Positions 22,884-36,789 are shown, counted from the first letter of the stretch. The stretch is 64,000 nt of DNA from Coenobita brevimanus (GCA_032717465.1 CM064666.1:3880028-3944027); one strand, 5' to 3'. The notes: generated from the letters alone by a model not told the origin. A program made the numbers and translations.

Positions 22884-24449
22884 GGCCTGAAGGAGTCCCT
22901 CCTGTTGTTCTCAAGAACTGTGCTTCAGTGCTTACACCCTGCCTAGGCAAACTCTTTCACCTTTGTCCATCAACCTGTACATTTCCTTCTTGCTGGAAGT
23001 TTGCTCTCATTCAGCCAGTCCCAAAGAAGGGTGACCATTCCCAACCCAATTGCTTTAGCATCCTGTATCTCAAAAGTTTTAGGGTCAATTCTTATTAGAA
23101 AAATTTTAAAGCATCTTTCCTATCACAACCTTCTTTCTGATCGTCAGTATGGGTTCCGTCAGGGACGCTCCACAGACGATCTTCTCACCTACCTTTCAGA
23201 CTCCTTGTCATCCTCCTTCCGGGACTTTGGCGAAAGCTTTGCCATTGCTCTTGACATCTCAAAGGCTTTCGATCGAGTCTGGCATAAATCTTTAATTTCC
23301 AAACTGCCCTCTTACGGTTTCTATCCTTCTATTTGTGCCTTCATCTCTAGCTTCCTTTCTTGTCGTTCTATAGCCGCTGTTGTAGACGGCCATCGTTCTT
23401 CTCCTAGATCTATTAACAGTGGTGTTCCTCAGGGATCTGTCCTATCACCAACTCTCTTCCTTTTAATTATCAATGACCTTCTAAGCTGCACATCTAACCC
23501 TATCCACTCATACGCTAATGATTCCACCCTTCACCTTTCCATTCGATTCCCGCAACGTCCATCTCAGCAGTTACTTCAACAAACAAGGGATGAGGCTGTG
23601 GCATACCTAATGTCTGACTTGGTTCGTATCTCTGAGTGGGGTAAAAATAATCTGGTTGTTTTTAATGCATCAAAGACTCAGTTTTTGCACCTATCAACCC
23701 GACAAAATCTTCAACAGGTATACCCACTAATGTTTAATAATATTCAGCTTAATCCTGCATCATCCTTGAACATACTTGGGGTTTCATTTACTCGGGACTT
23801 ATCTTGGAAAGATCATATTACATCTCTTGTAAAATCTGCTTCCAAGAGATTGGGTGTGCTAAGCCAACTCCGTTCCTTTTTTACCCCTGCACAATTGTTG
23901 ACTCTATACAGGGGTTTTATTTACCCCTGTGTGGAGTACAATTCTCATGTGTGGGGAGGCTCCCCACATACAGCTCTTCTCAATAGGGTGGAGTCAAAGG
24001 CTTTTTGCCTCATTAACTCTCCTCCTCTTACTGACTCCCTTAAGCCTCTGTCTCTTCGCTGCACTGTTGCATCTTTATCTCTTTTCTATTGTTACTTCAA
24101 TGGTCACTACTCCTCTGAACTGTCTGCATGCATTCCTCCACCTCTACGACGGGCACGTAGCACCCGTCTAGCAGCAAACTCTCATCCCTTTTCTCCAACT
24201 CTCTAATGCAAGAGTTAACCGTTACTCACAGTCCTTCATTTATGCAACAGGTCAACTCTGGAACTGTCTCCCTCTCTCTGTATTTCCTGCTTCCTATGAT
24301 CTCCAGTCTTTCATATGAAGTGTGTCCAGGCATCTCGAAATGATCGGATCTTGAATTTGGCTCTCTCTTGTATTTTGTTTTTCTCTTGGAGGGAACATTT
24401 TTGCTGACTCGTTGCCTTTGGTTCCTTCTTCCTCATATAAAAAAAAAAA
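22884..24449 (+). mobile_element. 5'-truncated Jockey-like LINE with A-tail
   Basis: Plus-strand LINE that begins inside the reverse transcriptase (GVPPVVLKNCA near 22892, then PVPKKGDHSQPN) and ends in a short 3' region and an 11-A tail at 24439-24449. It contains the long open frame described separately. After its stop, protein homology continues in another frame from 24206 (NARVNRYSQSFI, then LWNCLPLSVFPASYDLQSF). A frameshift also lies between the first fragment and the main frame near 23040. Confidence 0.8.
23001..24206 (+). pseudogene. Jockey-like reverse transcriptase, catalytic box altered
   Basis: The 401-codon open stretch covers most of the reverse transcriptase: LLSDRQYGFRQGRSTDDLL, FAIALDISKAFDRVWHKSL (first catalytic Asp), INSGVPQGSVLSPTLFLL, then SYANDSTLH, and the thumb and C-terminal motifs NILGVSFTRDLSWKDH and YPCVEYNSHVWGG. 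The catalytic YADD box reads YAND: the codon for the first Asp of the pair is AAT near 23517-23519. The related nested copy at 27 kb keeps YADD. Loss of one metal-binding Asp should abolish polymerisation, so this copy is dead despite its long frame. Coding is also cut at the start and end by frameshifts. The Met at 23001 is not a natural start. Confidence 0.85.
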
Positions 24450-24477
24450 TGATGTGTTATCCTGCAGCTGCTGCTGC

Positions 24478-24498
24478 TCTCTCTCTCTCTCTCTCTCT

Positions 24499-24577
<79 letters not shown>
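24478..24577. repeat. (CT)n then (GT)n microsatellite
   Basis: CT at 24478-24501, then 38 GT units at 24502-24577, immediately downstream of the LINE A-tail. Confidence 0.95.
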
Positions 24578-24579
<2 letters not shown>

Positions 24580-26616
24580 CAAATTAGTTTCACTATAACT
24601 ACTGTACAATACGTGGAGTCGAGAGCTTTCGTTTCCCAAGATTACTTATTTTGTCCTCAGGTTCCCACGAGAGAGATCTGATACGTGGACAATGGTACAT
24701 ACATGCAGATGATGTGTGAAAGTGTGCTTCTCGCATGCTAGGGTACAGGAGAAGGCTGCTTAGGTTTGTTCTGAAAGGTACAATTACACCGGCATGAACA
24801 AATGTGATCGACATGAATTGCGGCAGAGGACGAGGTGCTGTTGTTGGGTGGGGGAGGTGTGGTGTAGTTTGGTATTGTGTTCTGGGTTGTGGTGTTCTGG
24901 AGTATGATGTAGTTTGGAGTGGTTCTGTGTTGTGTGGTGTGGTATGGTGTGTAGTGTGGCGTCTTGTGGTGTGCTGTAGTGTGGTGGTATAGAATGTAGT
25001 GTTCTGTTATGTGGTGGGTTGGGGTGCAGGGATGCTAGTGAGGGGTAGCTCCTTGACTCGTGTTCTACTCACCCATGAAGACCTAAATATGGATACTACT
25101 ATTGATACACTTGCATATATAAATAACGAGGAATGAGAAAATGTTTTACGAAGGTCCAGTGATAATATCTTTGAAATCCAGCAAACTTTTCATGATTCTG
25201 GGCAAATTTCATGAATGATGAACTAAAAACTGGAACGATATTCTTTAACGTACTTGTACCGTAGTTCACGTATCATCATGCCCACGCCCACCCTTCGCCT
25301 AATTCCTCCACCACAAGGACATCTTTCTAATTTCCGTTGTTATTAAATTTTTTGTAGCTTAGATCTCCCTAGCACTGAGAATTAACGAAAGTAGTAGGTA
25401 AATCTTCCTGCTCGAAAAATCTCTCCTAAGTTACATGAACCATACAGTAGTTGTCGGGAGCGATGTGCTGATGGATGAAAATTAGGGTTAGCTCAGGGCA
25501 CGTGCTCAACTGAAGCATGAAATAGGGGGACATCAATTCTGGCAGACTTTATAATGATAAATAAAAGGAGAGTGAGCGAAGACTTTTGAAATTCGGCAAG
25601 ACGATCTTCGGATCTGTAGCATACTTTGCAAAAAAATGTATAAGAGTTTCATTAATACTAAAAACTAGAGCAAAAGTATTGCTCGAAATTATACAGTAAC
25701 TGAAGATTTAGTTATACACGTTTCTTACCGTCGGCCTGCGAGACTCTCTTCCTTATTCCTTAGCTAATTTTATTTTATTTTATTGGCCAGGATAACAATA
25801 GTCCTGTATTCCGTCTGACGACAGACGATTTAATTCAGCTGAGTGTGAATGCAGGAGACTTTATACTGACCCAGTAAAATCTCTGGCCGTCTGGACATTA
25901 GTTTTCTATCCCAGCTAACAGCAAACGTTATTTTTTACCTGAAAGTGTGTCACAGGTCTCTGGAAGAGCTTATTTTTTGCCATGGCCGTACCATGGTGAT
26001 TCTCTTCAGGTTAGTCCAGACCAGTGTATTTGCTTGAGCAGTGTTTGAAATTGGCGGTAATCCATTTCGTTAGGTACTACCAGAAATGGTGATGGTCTAT
26101 AAAATTTTCCTTACTGCTAGTTCGATGTACTAAAATGACAGTATAAGATATGGCCAGCAGTAAAGCATAAAATAAAATACAAAAAATGGGTTTATGGTTA
26201 TTTACATCCCTTGTTTTTCCTTTAATAAAATTTGCACTGCATTCCACGTATAGCTGCCGCTGCTGCCAGCACAGATTCAGGCAGCATGAAAATATTCGGA
26301 CTACATGAAATTCCACCTGAGCATAGGTTTCTAAACTTGGTATTCCAGTGAACTAGCTCTGTAATTTTACCCTCCCTAACCCTGCTCGTGAAGGAAATTC
26401 GAGTCTTCAAAACGATAATCGAGGCAGGTTTCAAATCTCTGATTACCAGAATTCCTCTTCTTAGAATAAAATCGTATGTTGGTAACTTTAAACTTGAATA
26501 ACATAACTTTATGTGCCCTAAAAGATGATAGAATTTACTGTCAAATTATAACCCCATCCCTCATCTGGAATCACATGTTACTATATTCAGGCTAATTCCA
26601 GACAGTTAAATTTCTG
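24578..26616. other. No recognisable gene
   Basis: 24840-25020 is G/T-rich minisatellite (GTGTGGTGTGGTATGG and variants). The rest, including minus-strand open frames at 26077-26434, has no motif I recognise. Confidence 0.5.
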
Positions 26617-26961
26617 TCTATCTATCTATTGCCAGACGCCTTAATCCCGTAAGGGATGGCCACAAACAAATCGCCTCCATGTCGCTCTGTCCAACACCAT
26701 TTCACTGCCCTACTCCCAGTTCACATCCCCCTCTCCCATACACCTTTCTACTCCATCCCTCCATCTCATCCTCGGCCTCCCCCTCCCTCTCCCTCCCTTC
26801 AATTCAATCACATACACTCTCCTTGTTAGTCTCTCGCTTTCCATCCTCTCCACATGGCCAAACCACCTCAGTGTATTTCTCCTAATGCATTCTATCACAT
26901 CCACATCTGCACCACAACGCTCCTTCATTTCCTCAGTTGTCAGTCTGTCTCTCCACGTCAC

Positions 26962-28082
26962 ACTATGGCCTTGCATCACTGGTTCCTCTAATTTTTCTTA
27001 CCTTCATATTAGAAAAATACGGGTCATGGTAGATGGAATTTATTCTCAGTTTCATTCCATAAATGCTGGCGTACCTCAGGGATCGGTTTTAGCGCCAACC
27101 CTTTTTCTCATTCATATAAATGACCTATCTGTCACGCACAACCCAATACACTCTTATGCTGATGACTCAACCCTTCATAGTTGTTTTACATTTAGTACCT
27201 CCTTTACACAATTTGATATTACAAATTCCCAAATAAACACAGCAATTTCTCTAAACCAGGACCTTTCTAAAATTAATCAATAGGGACAAAAAAAAATTGG
27301 TCTCTTTTAATGCTCAGAAAACTAAATACATTAATTTCTCCAACAGAAAGAATCCCTCAGACTCACACATAATTTTAAATGATGTCAGTATTCCCATATC
27401 CACTACAATTGATATCCTAGGTGTTACTCTAAACCCCAACCTAAGCTGGACAGCTTATGTTAAATCCCTTGCTAAAAATGCTTCTAAAAAACTGGGACTT
27501 ATGTACAGAGTTCGTGAGTTCTTCACTGACGAGCAGATGGCCACAATAGGCTTTACAAAAGTCATGTGCGTTCTCAGATCGAATACTGTTCACCACTGTG
27601 AAGTGGATGTGGAGCGGTTGCATTGAGGCAGTTGGACAAAATTCAAAATAAAGCCATTAGATTAATCAATAATCCTGCCATAACGTAGGACCTTCCTCCA
27701 TTATCAGTACGTAGAGATGTTGCTTCTTTAGCACTATTTTATCGATATTTTTACCGTAAGTGCTCTAACGAATTGGCTTCAATTGTGCCTCCCCTTCACA
27801 TTTTCTCCCGAAATACTCGGGCAGCTGGGAGCGCCCATGAATTCACATTCTCTCTCCCACAATGCAGAACCTATGCTTATCAAAATTCATTTATCCCCAG
27901 AACTACTACTCTCTGGAATTCACTTCCTGGGAGTTGCTTTCCACATACATTTAATCCTCTCGATTTAAAATCCAATTGCTATAAGTGTTTTACGAATGGA
28001 GGATGTCTTTAGGCACATGGACTTATTTTTTTTTTCCTTTGATTTTCCTTCCTCCATTCATTATCAAAAAAAAAAAAAAAAA
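26962..28082 (+). mobile_element. Nested Jockey-like LINE fragment with A-tail
   Basis: Plus-strand fragment inside family A copy 3. It begins in the reverse transcriptase (RKIRVMVDG near 27012), has SINAGVPQGSVLAPTLFLI and HSYADDSTLH (catalytic box intact), then after a stop and a 1-bp shift near 27282-27300 continues as VSFNAQKTK, DILGVTLNPNLSWT, and ends near 28010 with RTTTLWNSLPGSCFPHTFNP. An A-tract at 28064-28082 closes it. It belongs to the same broad group as the element at 22884-24449. I could not find a clear target duplication. Confidence 0.75.
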
Positions 28083-28151
28083 TCCAAATGCTCCTCTCAA
28101 ATAACTCATTTCCATTGTTCCCACTCTTGACTTGTGCCCTTCCAACAAGGT

Positions 28152-29070
28152 CTAAGCTTCACTTCCATACATTAGGGTTGGTATCACAATACTGTCAAGC
28201 ATCGACTTTTTTACTTCAATGCTCACTTCCCTGTTCCTAATCACTGCTTTCAAAGAACCGGCAACCCTTCTTCCCTGGTGTACCCATTCAAGCACTTCGC
28301 CCTCTAAACTTCCATCCCTACTCATCACACTACCCAAGTCCTTAAACGTACTCACATTTTCCACATCTTCCTCATCCACCCTTACTGTACATTCAGTGGC
28401 TTCACTTCTCACTATGATCATAAATTTACTCTTCTCTACATTCATCTTTAGATTCCGTTTCTTATACACTCTCCCAGACTCCTTCATCAAGCCTTGCAGT
28501 TCCCTTTCGTCTTCACTTAACAATACAGTAGCATCTGCAAACAACAGTACAGGAAGTTTCTAAACACTGCCCTCTCTCATTAGGGTCACTCGAACTTCCA
28601 CTGCCCTACCTTGTATTTCTTTTATTACCCAGTCCATATACAAATTAAACAACCATGGGGACATGACACATCCCTGTTGCAATTCAACTTTCAGATAGAC
28701 AAATTCACTCAGTTCACTATCCATACGCACTGCAACCTTAGCACCCTCATACATACTCTTCACGGCTTTCAACAACTTCCCATTTACTCCATATATTCTT
28801 AATACTTTCCACATTACTTGTCTAGCCACCTTGTCACATGCTTTCTCCAAATCCATGAAGGCCGCATAGAACTTCTTTTCCTTCTCTAGAAACTTTTGCA
28901 CTAAAGACCTAAGAATGAATATCTGATCTGCACAAACTCTTCCCTTCCGAAAACCTCCCAGTTCTTCTGCAACTAATTCCTCTGTTATTTCCCTAACACT
29001 GTCAGTAAGTATCATACCATATGCTTTTTCTAGTACATGAAGAAGACCAAAGCCCCTATGATTACCACTA
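28152..29070 (-). pseudogene. LINE reverse transcriptase fragment (family A copy 3)
   Basis: Two open segments, 28560-29070 and 28152-28544. The first has GFRKGRVCADQIFILRSL and FMDLEKACDKVA (first catalytic Asp present). The second has LFADATVLLSED. The catalytic FADD box therefore reads FADA, with the second Asp of the pair replaced by Ala. A stop near 28560 separates the segments. With the 5' truncation and the nested insert this copy is inactive. Confidence 0.8.
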
Positions 29071-30869
29071 TTAACCTGGACAAAAATATTAACAGTAAAA
29101 TGGTTATGTGAGAAAGGTTCCAACCCTGCACAGTGCCTACCATGGATTTACTTCTGCTGAATTAAACCGTCTACTGATAGCTTGAATGAAATGCTACTTG
29201 AGTTAATTCTCTGGGCAAGGGTTAAATTACCCTTATACAATATTTATAGTACCGATATTGTATGTATCATTTTCAAAGAAGAGAATATTAATGCACTCAG
29301 CCCAAAGACATATCATCAAATGATTTTCCTCTAGTTTAATCCCTAAGCATCGGGTGACGGTTATATCCGACGTGAAATTGGTGGATCAGGGGCACAGGGG
29401 GATGGCCATATCTGCAAGTGCTTTTGTGCCACAGTCTGAAGTGGCTGCCACTTGATCTGGTCACCAAAGGGTGGGGATAGCCTCCTGGCACCCAAGGCAA
29501 GCGTACCTCAGTCGTCTCTGTGACTGCCTGGTGTAGGGTGATGTTTTTCTTAAGTCCCTCATCTGATTCTGCCCCTGCCTTGCATGGACCCTTGCCTCAT
29601 CACCCCTGCCAAGCCTCTTTCCAAAGATACTAGGAGAGGGCTAAGTGATAGTACCATAGGGCATGTCTTCGGTACAGATGGGTCTAGCTTATCTGGTAAT
29701 GGAGAAGTTGTCTCTTTGAGAGCAAAGCGAAAGTCGGTGCTATGCGCATACACATGAATATAGCCTGTCACACGGCCAAAACTACATGTATTCTTCACGT
29801 CCTGACTCATCAACGCAACCAGCTGCAGATCTGGGAATGGTTTTATATACAAGAAGAATTGATGAGTAAAATGGTTTTTAATTTGTTTCCCTAACTGCTA
29901 TACTTTCCGAGATATTAAGGTTTGAAAACAAGCAACTTTGAGAAAATTGCCCGTACTGAGGAATGACGGCAGTATAGACAGCCTGCTGTGGAGGGGTTAA
30001 ATATGTTCCTTCAGTACAAGACACCTTTCCCACAATGAATTAGATTTTCTGGACTTACCACAAAGAAAGTAAGTGATTACGTTCTCTGACTAAAACTACG
30101 GGTCAACATGTCATGCCAAAATACCCTAAAGAGGAAGTGGTGTTTGGGAGTCTCAGTTCATTAGAATACTTCCATGCAATTGACGATAATAACTAGTCTT
30201 ACAATACCTGACTTGTTTTTACCTGAGATAACTAAGCCATTTACAGAACATCAATGTTTAGTTGTGGTTGCATAATATTCGATAAGCCTTACATAAAAGG
30301 TGAGTGAGTTTCCTTGGTTACTAGTCAAATAAACCCTCCATTCTGACTACACTTGGATATCAACTGGACTGAAATCACCGAGGAATCTTTACCAAGTGAA
30401 CTAATAGAAATCTCTATCAGGTTAGAAGAAACATAACAGATTTTACGGTTGATTCTATACATATAAGTCATTCTACCAGGAGCAAAGAAGCCAGTTGGGG
30501 TGAAGATACCGTGAGGAACCCCATAAGGCACCTGCTAATTAATGATATGGCGATGACGATGACGATTAGTGACAATGATGACGATAAAAGTGTTGTTCGT
30601 GATAATATTAGCGATAATGCTGTCTTGAAGATAAAAATTAGGCTGATGTCGATGGTCATGTCTAAAGAGTCGAAATTACTTCGACCAAATGAGGTTACTG
30701 ACCCAAGAAGCAAGAAGCAAGCATGTTTGGGACGGGGAGTTGAGGGGAAAAATTAAGCGGTGAGAATACAAGTGGCAATGGAAATAGAAATACCAGTGGT
30801 AATTAAAAGAGGTGAATGAGGAAGAAGATGTGTGACTGGGTGAAAACATGTGCTTCAGGATATTTGACG

Positions 30870-30902
<33 letters not shown>

Positions 30903-31766
30903 TCTGTGTGTTTCTCTGCGTCCGTTTCTGTGTCTTTGTATGCGTCCATCTGTGTCTGTGTAAGCGTCAGGATGTTGTTACTCTGACTGCCGATTCCAAC
31001 TACGACCAGCGGCGCAGAAATACCAGACTGACTCCACCAGGGCAGACCACAAGATAATCACACCTGAAATATCGTCTTGATATCTCTCTTTTGACAGTGA
31101 TAACCACATAGCTTGGGCCGTATTCTCGTCAAACTGCGAAATTAAATCGGTATAATGTGGAGTAATGATGCATGTTTAACACGCTGGATGCTTATGTGGA
31201 ACTGACGTATTTCGTCCTTGATCCTAGCATTTATTTCCACACCACAGTTTTTTTTTTCTTCACTGGTGATATGTACCTGTTAGTGTTCTTAATGCTTGTG
31301 TGTTGGCGTACACTTGATGCTTGTGTTTCTCAACTCTCGGACTCCTATGACTCACTCATCTATAAGTATTATCGTCAGGCGTTGTGTGGAATAGAATACT
31401 AGAGTTATCATCATGACAGCGTCAGTGATGACAGTATAAACACTCGCAGGTTCCTATAACTCTCAGCTGAATATAATCAGTTGGTATCAGCCAGAATCGA
31501 TTACAAATGTGGCCTCTCCTATGACAGGGTTAATGTGTCTAGGAAATTAGTCTTATCCATTATACTGAACGTAATTCCTTATTTCTTGTGTTATGAGGGG
31601 TGACAATATGTTGTGTTAAGCTGTTTGATGCTAATAGTGGTGCTGTGAGGGTTGTAACTGTGTGCCTGGTGAGAGTTGTAACTGCTGACTTACTGGGCGA
31701 GACTTTCAGCTCGTTACATGTAATGCATAACAGTCTTTTATTTTCATTTGTAGGATGTCTTCCTGA

Positions 31767-31768
<2 letters not shown>
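29071..31768. other. No recognisable gene
   Basis: 29330-29860 is G/C-richer than its surroundings and might be part of an unnamed repeat. 30872-30896 is a (GA)n run. The short open frames have no motif. Near 31510-31522 a GACAGGG/TTAA segment resembles a TTAA-element end, without a secure partner. Confidence 0.5.
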
Positions 31769-31836
<68 letters not shown>

Positions 31837-31838
31837 CC

Positions 31839-31918
<80 letters not shown>
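31769..31918. repeat. (AT)n then (GT)n microsatellite
   Basis: AT at 31769-31833, a 7-bp spacer GACCCGG, then GT at 31841-31918. Both are essentially pure. Confidence 0.95.
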
Positions 31919-31920
<2 letters not shown>

Positions 31921-32094
31921 TAACTAGCTAACCACAACCGATACTTTCTTACTTGATACTTTCTTCAACCAGACGATTTTATTAATAAAAACATGAGTTC
32001 TCGCAGTGGATTAAAAAAGTTTTAATTGAACGCTTGGTTATGATGACGTCAGTTTTTTTCTTCTTTTTACTTAATTATTGATACCTCCAAAAGA

Positions 32095-32755
32095 TTTATT
32101 ACCTCTGCCGGACGGAGTCCGACGAGATAATGTTTTTGGTTGAGTCCGTTTGTTTGTTTGTCAGCAACATTACTGAAAAACGGCTGAATGAAATTACATG
32201 AAACTTTCAGGATACGTGGGCACTGGTCCCCAAAGTAAGTGGTAAAATTTTGGAGATAATCGAGGGACTCTGAAGGTTCAATATCAAGGTCACGGATTTC
32301 AGGAGGGCTGTAAGTTGAAAATGATTGAAGATAGAGACAATTACTATGGGAACATACAGGAACTCGTAATATGATCATTTGGCACCAAAGCTTCTGACCC
32401 TGAACGACCATGAAAGGTCAAACTCAAGGTCACGGATATTCAGGGGGCTATAACTCGAGACTGGTTGAAGACAGATATTTACTACTATCAACGTAAAGGA
32501 AATCCCATATGGGTTTTTAATTGGTACCACGACCTTTGACCATAAGTGACCTTGAAAGGTCAAACTGAAGGTCAAGAATATTCAGGGGGCTGTAACTCGA
32601 AGCTCTTTGAAGTTATATTTACTGTTATCAAGATGTAGGAAGTTTCATATGGGCTTTCGTTTCGCAGCATGACCTTTGACCTTAAGTGACCTTTAAAGAT
32701 CAAACGCAAGGTCATGGCTTTTCAGAGGGCGTAAATTTAAAACATTTCTGCGATT
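32095..32755. repeat. Tandem units of about 140-147 bp rich in AGGTCA half-sites
   Basis: A leading segment with GTCCGTTTGTTTGTTTGTC is followed by units starting near 32285, 32418, 32562 and 32702. Each has CAAGGTCA, a TTCAGGGGGCTGTAACTCGA segment and, at the end, GACCTTTGACC followed by GTGACCTTGAAAGGTCAAAC or a variant. Open frames on the minus strand (32067-32575) follow the repeat and are not genes. Confidence 0.8.
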
Positions 32756-32769
32756 ACCTTAGACTTTAA

Positions 32770-32953
32770 CCCATTAATTCGCAGGGTTCCTGTGTGAGGG
32801 ATTTTGCTGGGGTTACTAAATGTAAGCTACTGTCCTCCGCCTATTGGCTCATGGTCGCAAAGATCATAGGTCTCAATCCCGGGGTTCCCTCCTTTATTAA
32901 CTTTTGAAAGTGCCCAGTTCCGTCCTATGTTGAGGACGCTGGGCGTAAATGGG
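32770..32953. mobile_element. TTAA-flanked MITE (piggyBac-like), 184 bp
   Basis: Exact TTAA on both sides (32766-32769 and 32954-32957). The left end is CCCATTAATTCGCAGG; the right end reads inward as CCCATTTACGCCCAGC. There is no coding capacity. Both TTAA copies are intact here, unlike the 18.8-kb element. Confidence 0.65.
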
Positions 32954-32957
32954 TTAA

Positions 32958-33900
32958 TTGTGCACTGACACTACATGGCAGCAGTGAGTCAGCTTTTAAC
33001 TGCAATAAAATAACTGCTGTCGGGAGAGGTTTGTTGTGCCTGGCACCACTTGTTCAGCTTGGGAAGAACCTCTGGAAGGCCAAATGTCTGATGATAAGAT
33101 CTCTCCAGTTCGAAAATTCTTTTCCTACGCAGAGTAAATTGTTTGGCAGTAGTAAGAATAATATATAATTTACATTATCGTTTTAAAGAAATTATGATTC
33201 TCTCTGCGCTCATTCCCTGACACCGTACCTTGTGGAGAGGGGCTACCGGCACTCTGATGAATAATACTCACCTCATTTCAAGTTGCCTATCGTTTATGCT
33301 GAGCTATAACGACACACACTACAAAGCCAGCCAGAGGACAAGGCGTGTGTGCTGGGCAATCCCCAGGACCTGTCTTTCCCCTTTCTATGTTTAAATCAGC
33401 CCACACCCCACTGACCGGGCCAATGTATGGCTCGGCCTGCACTATAGGTACAGGAAATCTTTGAACGAACGAACGAGCTATAACACAAGACTATCAACAG
33501 ACCTTGGCACTATTCTCGAGAAACTACCATGGACAGGATATAGAGCCTGTCGTATTCTGCCACTCAGTTTCCTGAAACAAGCCATAAAATGAAGCAAGCT
33601 TCCAAGTTAAAGTGAAAGGACAACAATTTACATGCAATTGGAAAATGTACTCTTAGATGCAAAAAATCATCTATTGGTAGCAAGAATATAATATAATACT
33701 AATGACGTCATTTTAGTACTGGAGTTCAGGTCCTTATGAACTTATTCTCTACTTAGCTACAGCAAGAGTAATACAAGGAATAATGCATTGAGCGTATTAT
33801 GTAATTCTACTCAGGCTACTACAGGATGATGGATGATGTTGCTTAGATGAGAGAAACTCGCGATCTGAGATTTATAAACTCGATTACTCTTGGAAGTGAT
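32958..33900. other. No recognisable gene
   Basis: Mixed composition, with a short GAACGAACGAACGAG run near 33463. No motif seen. A (CT)n tract begins at 33905. Confidence 0.45.
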
Positions 33901-33937
33901 ATTTTCTTCTCTCTCTCTCTCTTTCTCTCTCTCTCTA

Positions 33938-34250
33938 GTGTGTCCAACTCTGGGCAAAGGCTTCAGGGCCTATCCCAAGGCCCAGTTGTCCTCTTACACA
34001 CCTCCACATGTCTCCACTTCGGCGCTAACACCCAACTTCCATATTGAATACATGCTAGGGCTGTCACATACAGGACTGGTGTACTGGCATTAGCGGGGGT
34101 ATTTTTACGACTTGTCAGCGAGTCTTCTGGTAAATCAGTCAAGTATGCTTTTATGAAATTCAAATCCTTAAACTGTTCCCGGACCCAGCCGGGATTCGAT
34201 CCTGGGTCCATCAGGATTGCAAGCCGCCTTTATACTGATTCAGCCTAAAT
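33938..34250 (-). mobile_element. tRNA-derived SINE, most complete copy
   Basis: Read on the minus strand the head contains a B-box-like AGGATCGAATCCC near 34190 and an upstream GGCTGAATCAGTATAAAGGC region where an A-box would lie. The body continues to CCCAGAGTTGGACAC at 33938, followed on that strand by (GA)n (plus-strand CT tract 33905-33937). The body matches the copies at 7681-7767 and 60377-60545. The tRNA of origin cannot be told with confidence. Confidence 0.65.
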
Positions 34251-35065
<815 letters not shown>

Positions 35066-35229
35066 GTATGTATTTATCACTCTAGAACTGCTGCGTAAGC
35101 GAAAAAGGTGCAGTAGATCTGGGAAATGTGAGGCTAAGGTACTGCAAAACAATGGACACATACAAAACAAGAAGAGTCCTCAAAAAGTGCAACATCTATC
35201 CCAGTGGTCTAAGAGACGTGTCTTATTTT

Positions 35230-36125
35230 GAGCCTGTGCTGCTGACCTTGATTATAACTCACAAATTATTCACAAAATCAATTTTTTTGCCTAATCCTTA
35301 ACATTTCCATCAACTTTGGGTTCAGATACGATAAAGTGGATGAGCTGACTTTGCCTATTGACTTTAAAATTTGACCCTTCCCTGTGACCTTGACTTCTGA
35401 CTGAGTATTGTCTGAACTGAATGTCTTAATCCTTCTTTTAACCTGAGCCATTCCACAAAGTTTGGTTAACATAAGGTGAAAACTATTTCGGTTGGCCTTG
35501 CCATGTGACCTTGAACACCCATTGGTCTTAAAAACAAGAGGACAGTCTCTTGTGCGATACCCAACTCACCCACCACATTCGAGCCTAATTAGATCAATAC
35601 CGATTGAGCTACTTTGTTCATACACAGACACATAATCCAAACTCTGAGCTTGCTCTGTGACATTGACCTTTGACTGATTGTTTCCAAAACTGAATCCCTT
35701 CTTTATTACCTGACCCTTACTCTTCCACCAAGTTCAAATCAGATATAAGACTGTATGACGTGAGCTTGATCTGTGACCTTCGCTTGAAGCTTTCCCTGTG
35801 ACCTTGACTCTTTAGTGATAATTCTCAAAATCGAATTCGTGTATTCTTTCCTTACATTAAATCCTTCCACAAGGTTTTATCTCAACAGGATAAAAACTTT
35901 TTAAGATGACCTTCCCTGTGAAATTGCTTTTAGACCATAGATATAGAAAACAGCAGATGAACTGTGTGGCTGACCCTCAACTTTTCCATCACGTTTGGTT
36001 TAAATAGAATTAAAACTGCTTCAGATATTTTGCTAACAGTTACACACAAATCAAACTTTGATCTTGCCCTGTGACCTTGATCTTTGACTGATTGTTCCCG
36101 AAGCTGAGTCACTCCAGTGTTGCAT
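35230..36125. repeat. Degenerate tandem repeat with CTGTGACCTTGACC motifs
   Basis: A phrase close to CCCTGTGACCTTGACCTTTG recurs near 35385, 35500, 35655, 35790 and 36070, and again outside at 37050. It is separated by A/T-rich sequence with TCCACCAAGTTTGGTT-like segments. Unit length is roughly 150-270 bp. The motif holds nuclear-receptor-type half-sites (TGACCT). Confidence 0.7.
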
Positions 36126-36789
36126 TATCCTTAACCCTTCATCCAAGTTAGGTCATAGCTGGGTGCAGGTGGAGATGCACCACAGGCCCTGCCTGCACAG
36201 TCCTCAGCCTAGACATGGGGACAGGGACGCAAAGCCCAGTACCCGCGACCAGTGGCCTTAGGGCACCTCATCAGGGCAGCCAGAAGGATACCCATCCAAG
36301 TGCGTTTTGGCACTGTGACTATTCTGCCATTATTCGCCCAGTGACAGGCCAACCTCCTGGGGTCTAATTCCAGATTCGGGCCCTTCAGTTTTGGGTGGAA
36401 GCAACAGCCTGGGAACTACAATGCCTTGCACTCTCTGGCACAGGTCAAAGCCCAGCCCCATCCTCGACCGGAGTCGTGCTGACGAAGCCCGCCACACGCC
36501 TTCCCTCATGTCGGCTTCTAGGTAATGTAGGCAAAGTTTTCTGGCTGCATGCCTTTGCTTGCACCAACTCCTGTGTTGTACTAGGATACAATGTGAGGTG
36601 TGTAAAGAGCATAGTATGGTGTATAGTAGACAATGACAGAAATGTATTTAGGACAGTATGCTGACCTACTCTACGTGTTAGTGGCACACTGGAAAAGTTC
36701 AGCAAAGGGAGATGGCCAGGACATAGTCCTTAAAGGTAGTGAAAAAAAAATGATCCCCCAAGTTAGACCTTATTAGATCACATAGCCCT
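36126..36789. other. No recognisable gene
   Basis: G/C-richer segment (36150-36560) with open frames on both strands at 36395-36705. They overlap in antisense and match nothing I know. It could be part of an unnamed repeat. Confidence 0.4.

Larger units (their letters stand above)
26617..29070 (-). mobile_element. RTE-like LINE, family A copy 3, interrupted
   Basis: Starts with the TAGA-type tail (26617-26630) and the conserved 3' region, runs to 26961, is interrupted by another LINE (26962-28082), resumes at 28083 (CTCCTCTCAAATAACTCATT) and is 5'-truncated near 29070, where similarity to copies 1 and 2 stops after CCCCTATGATTACCAC. It is more diverged than copies 1 and 2. Confidence 0.8.
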
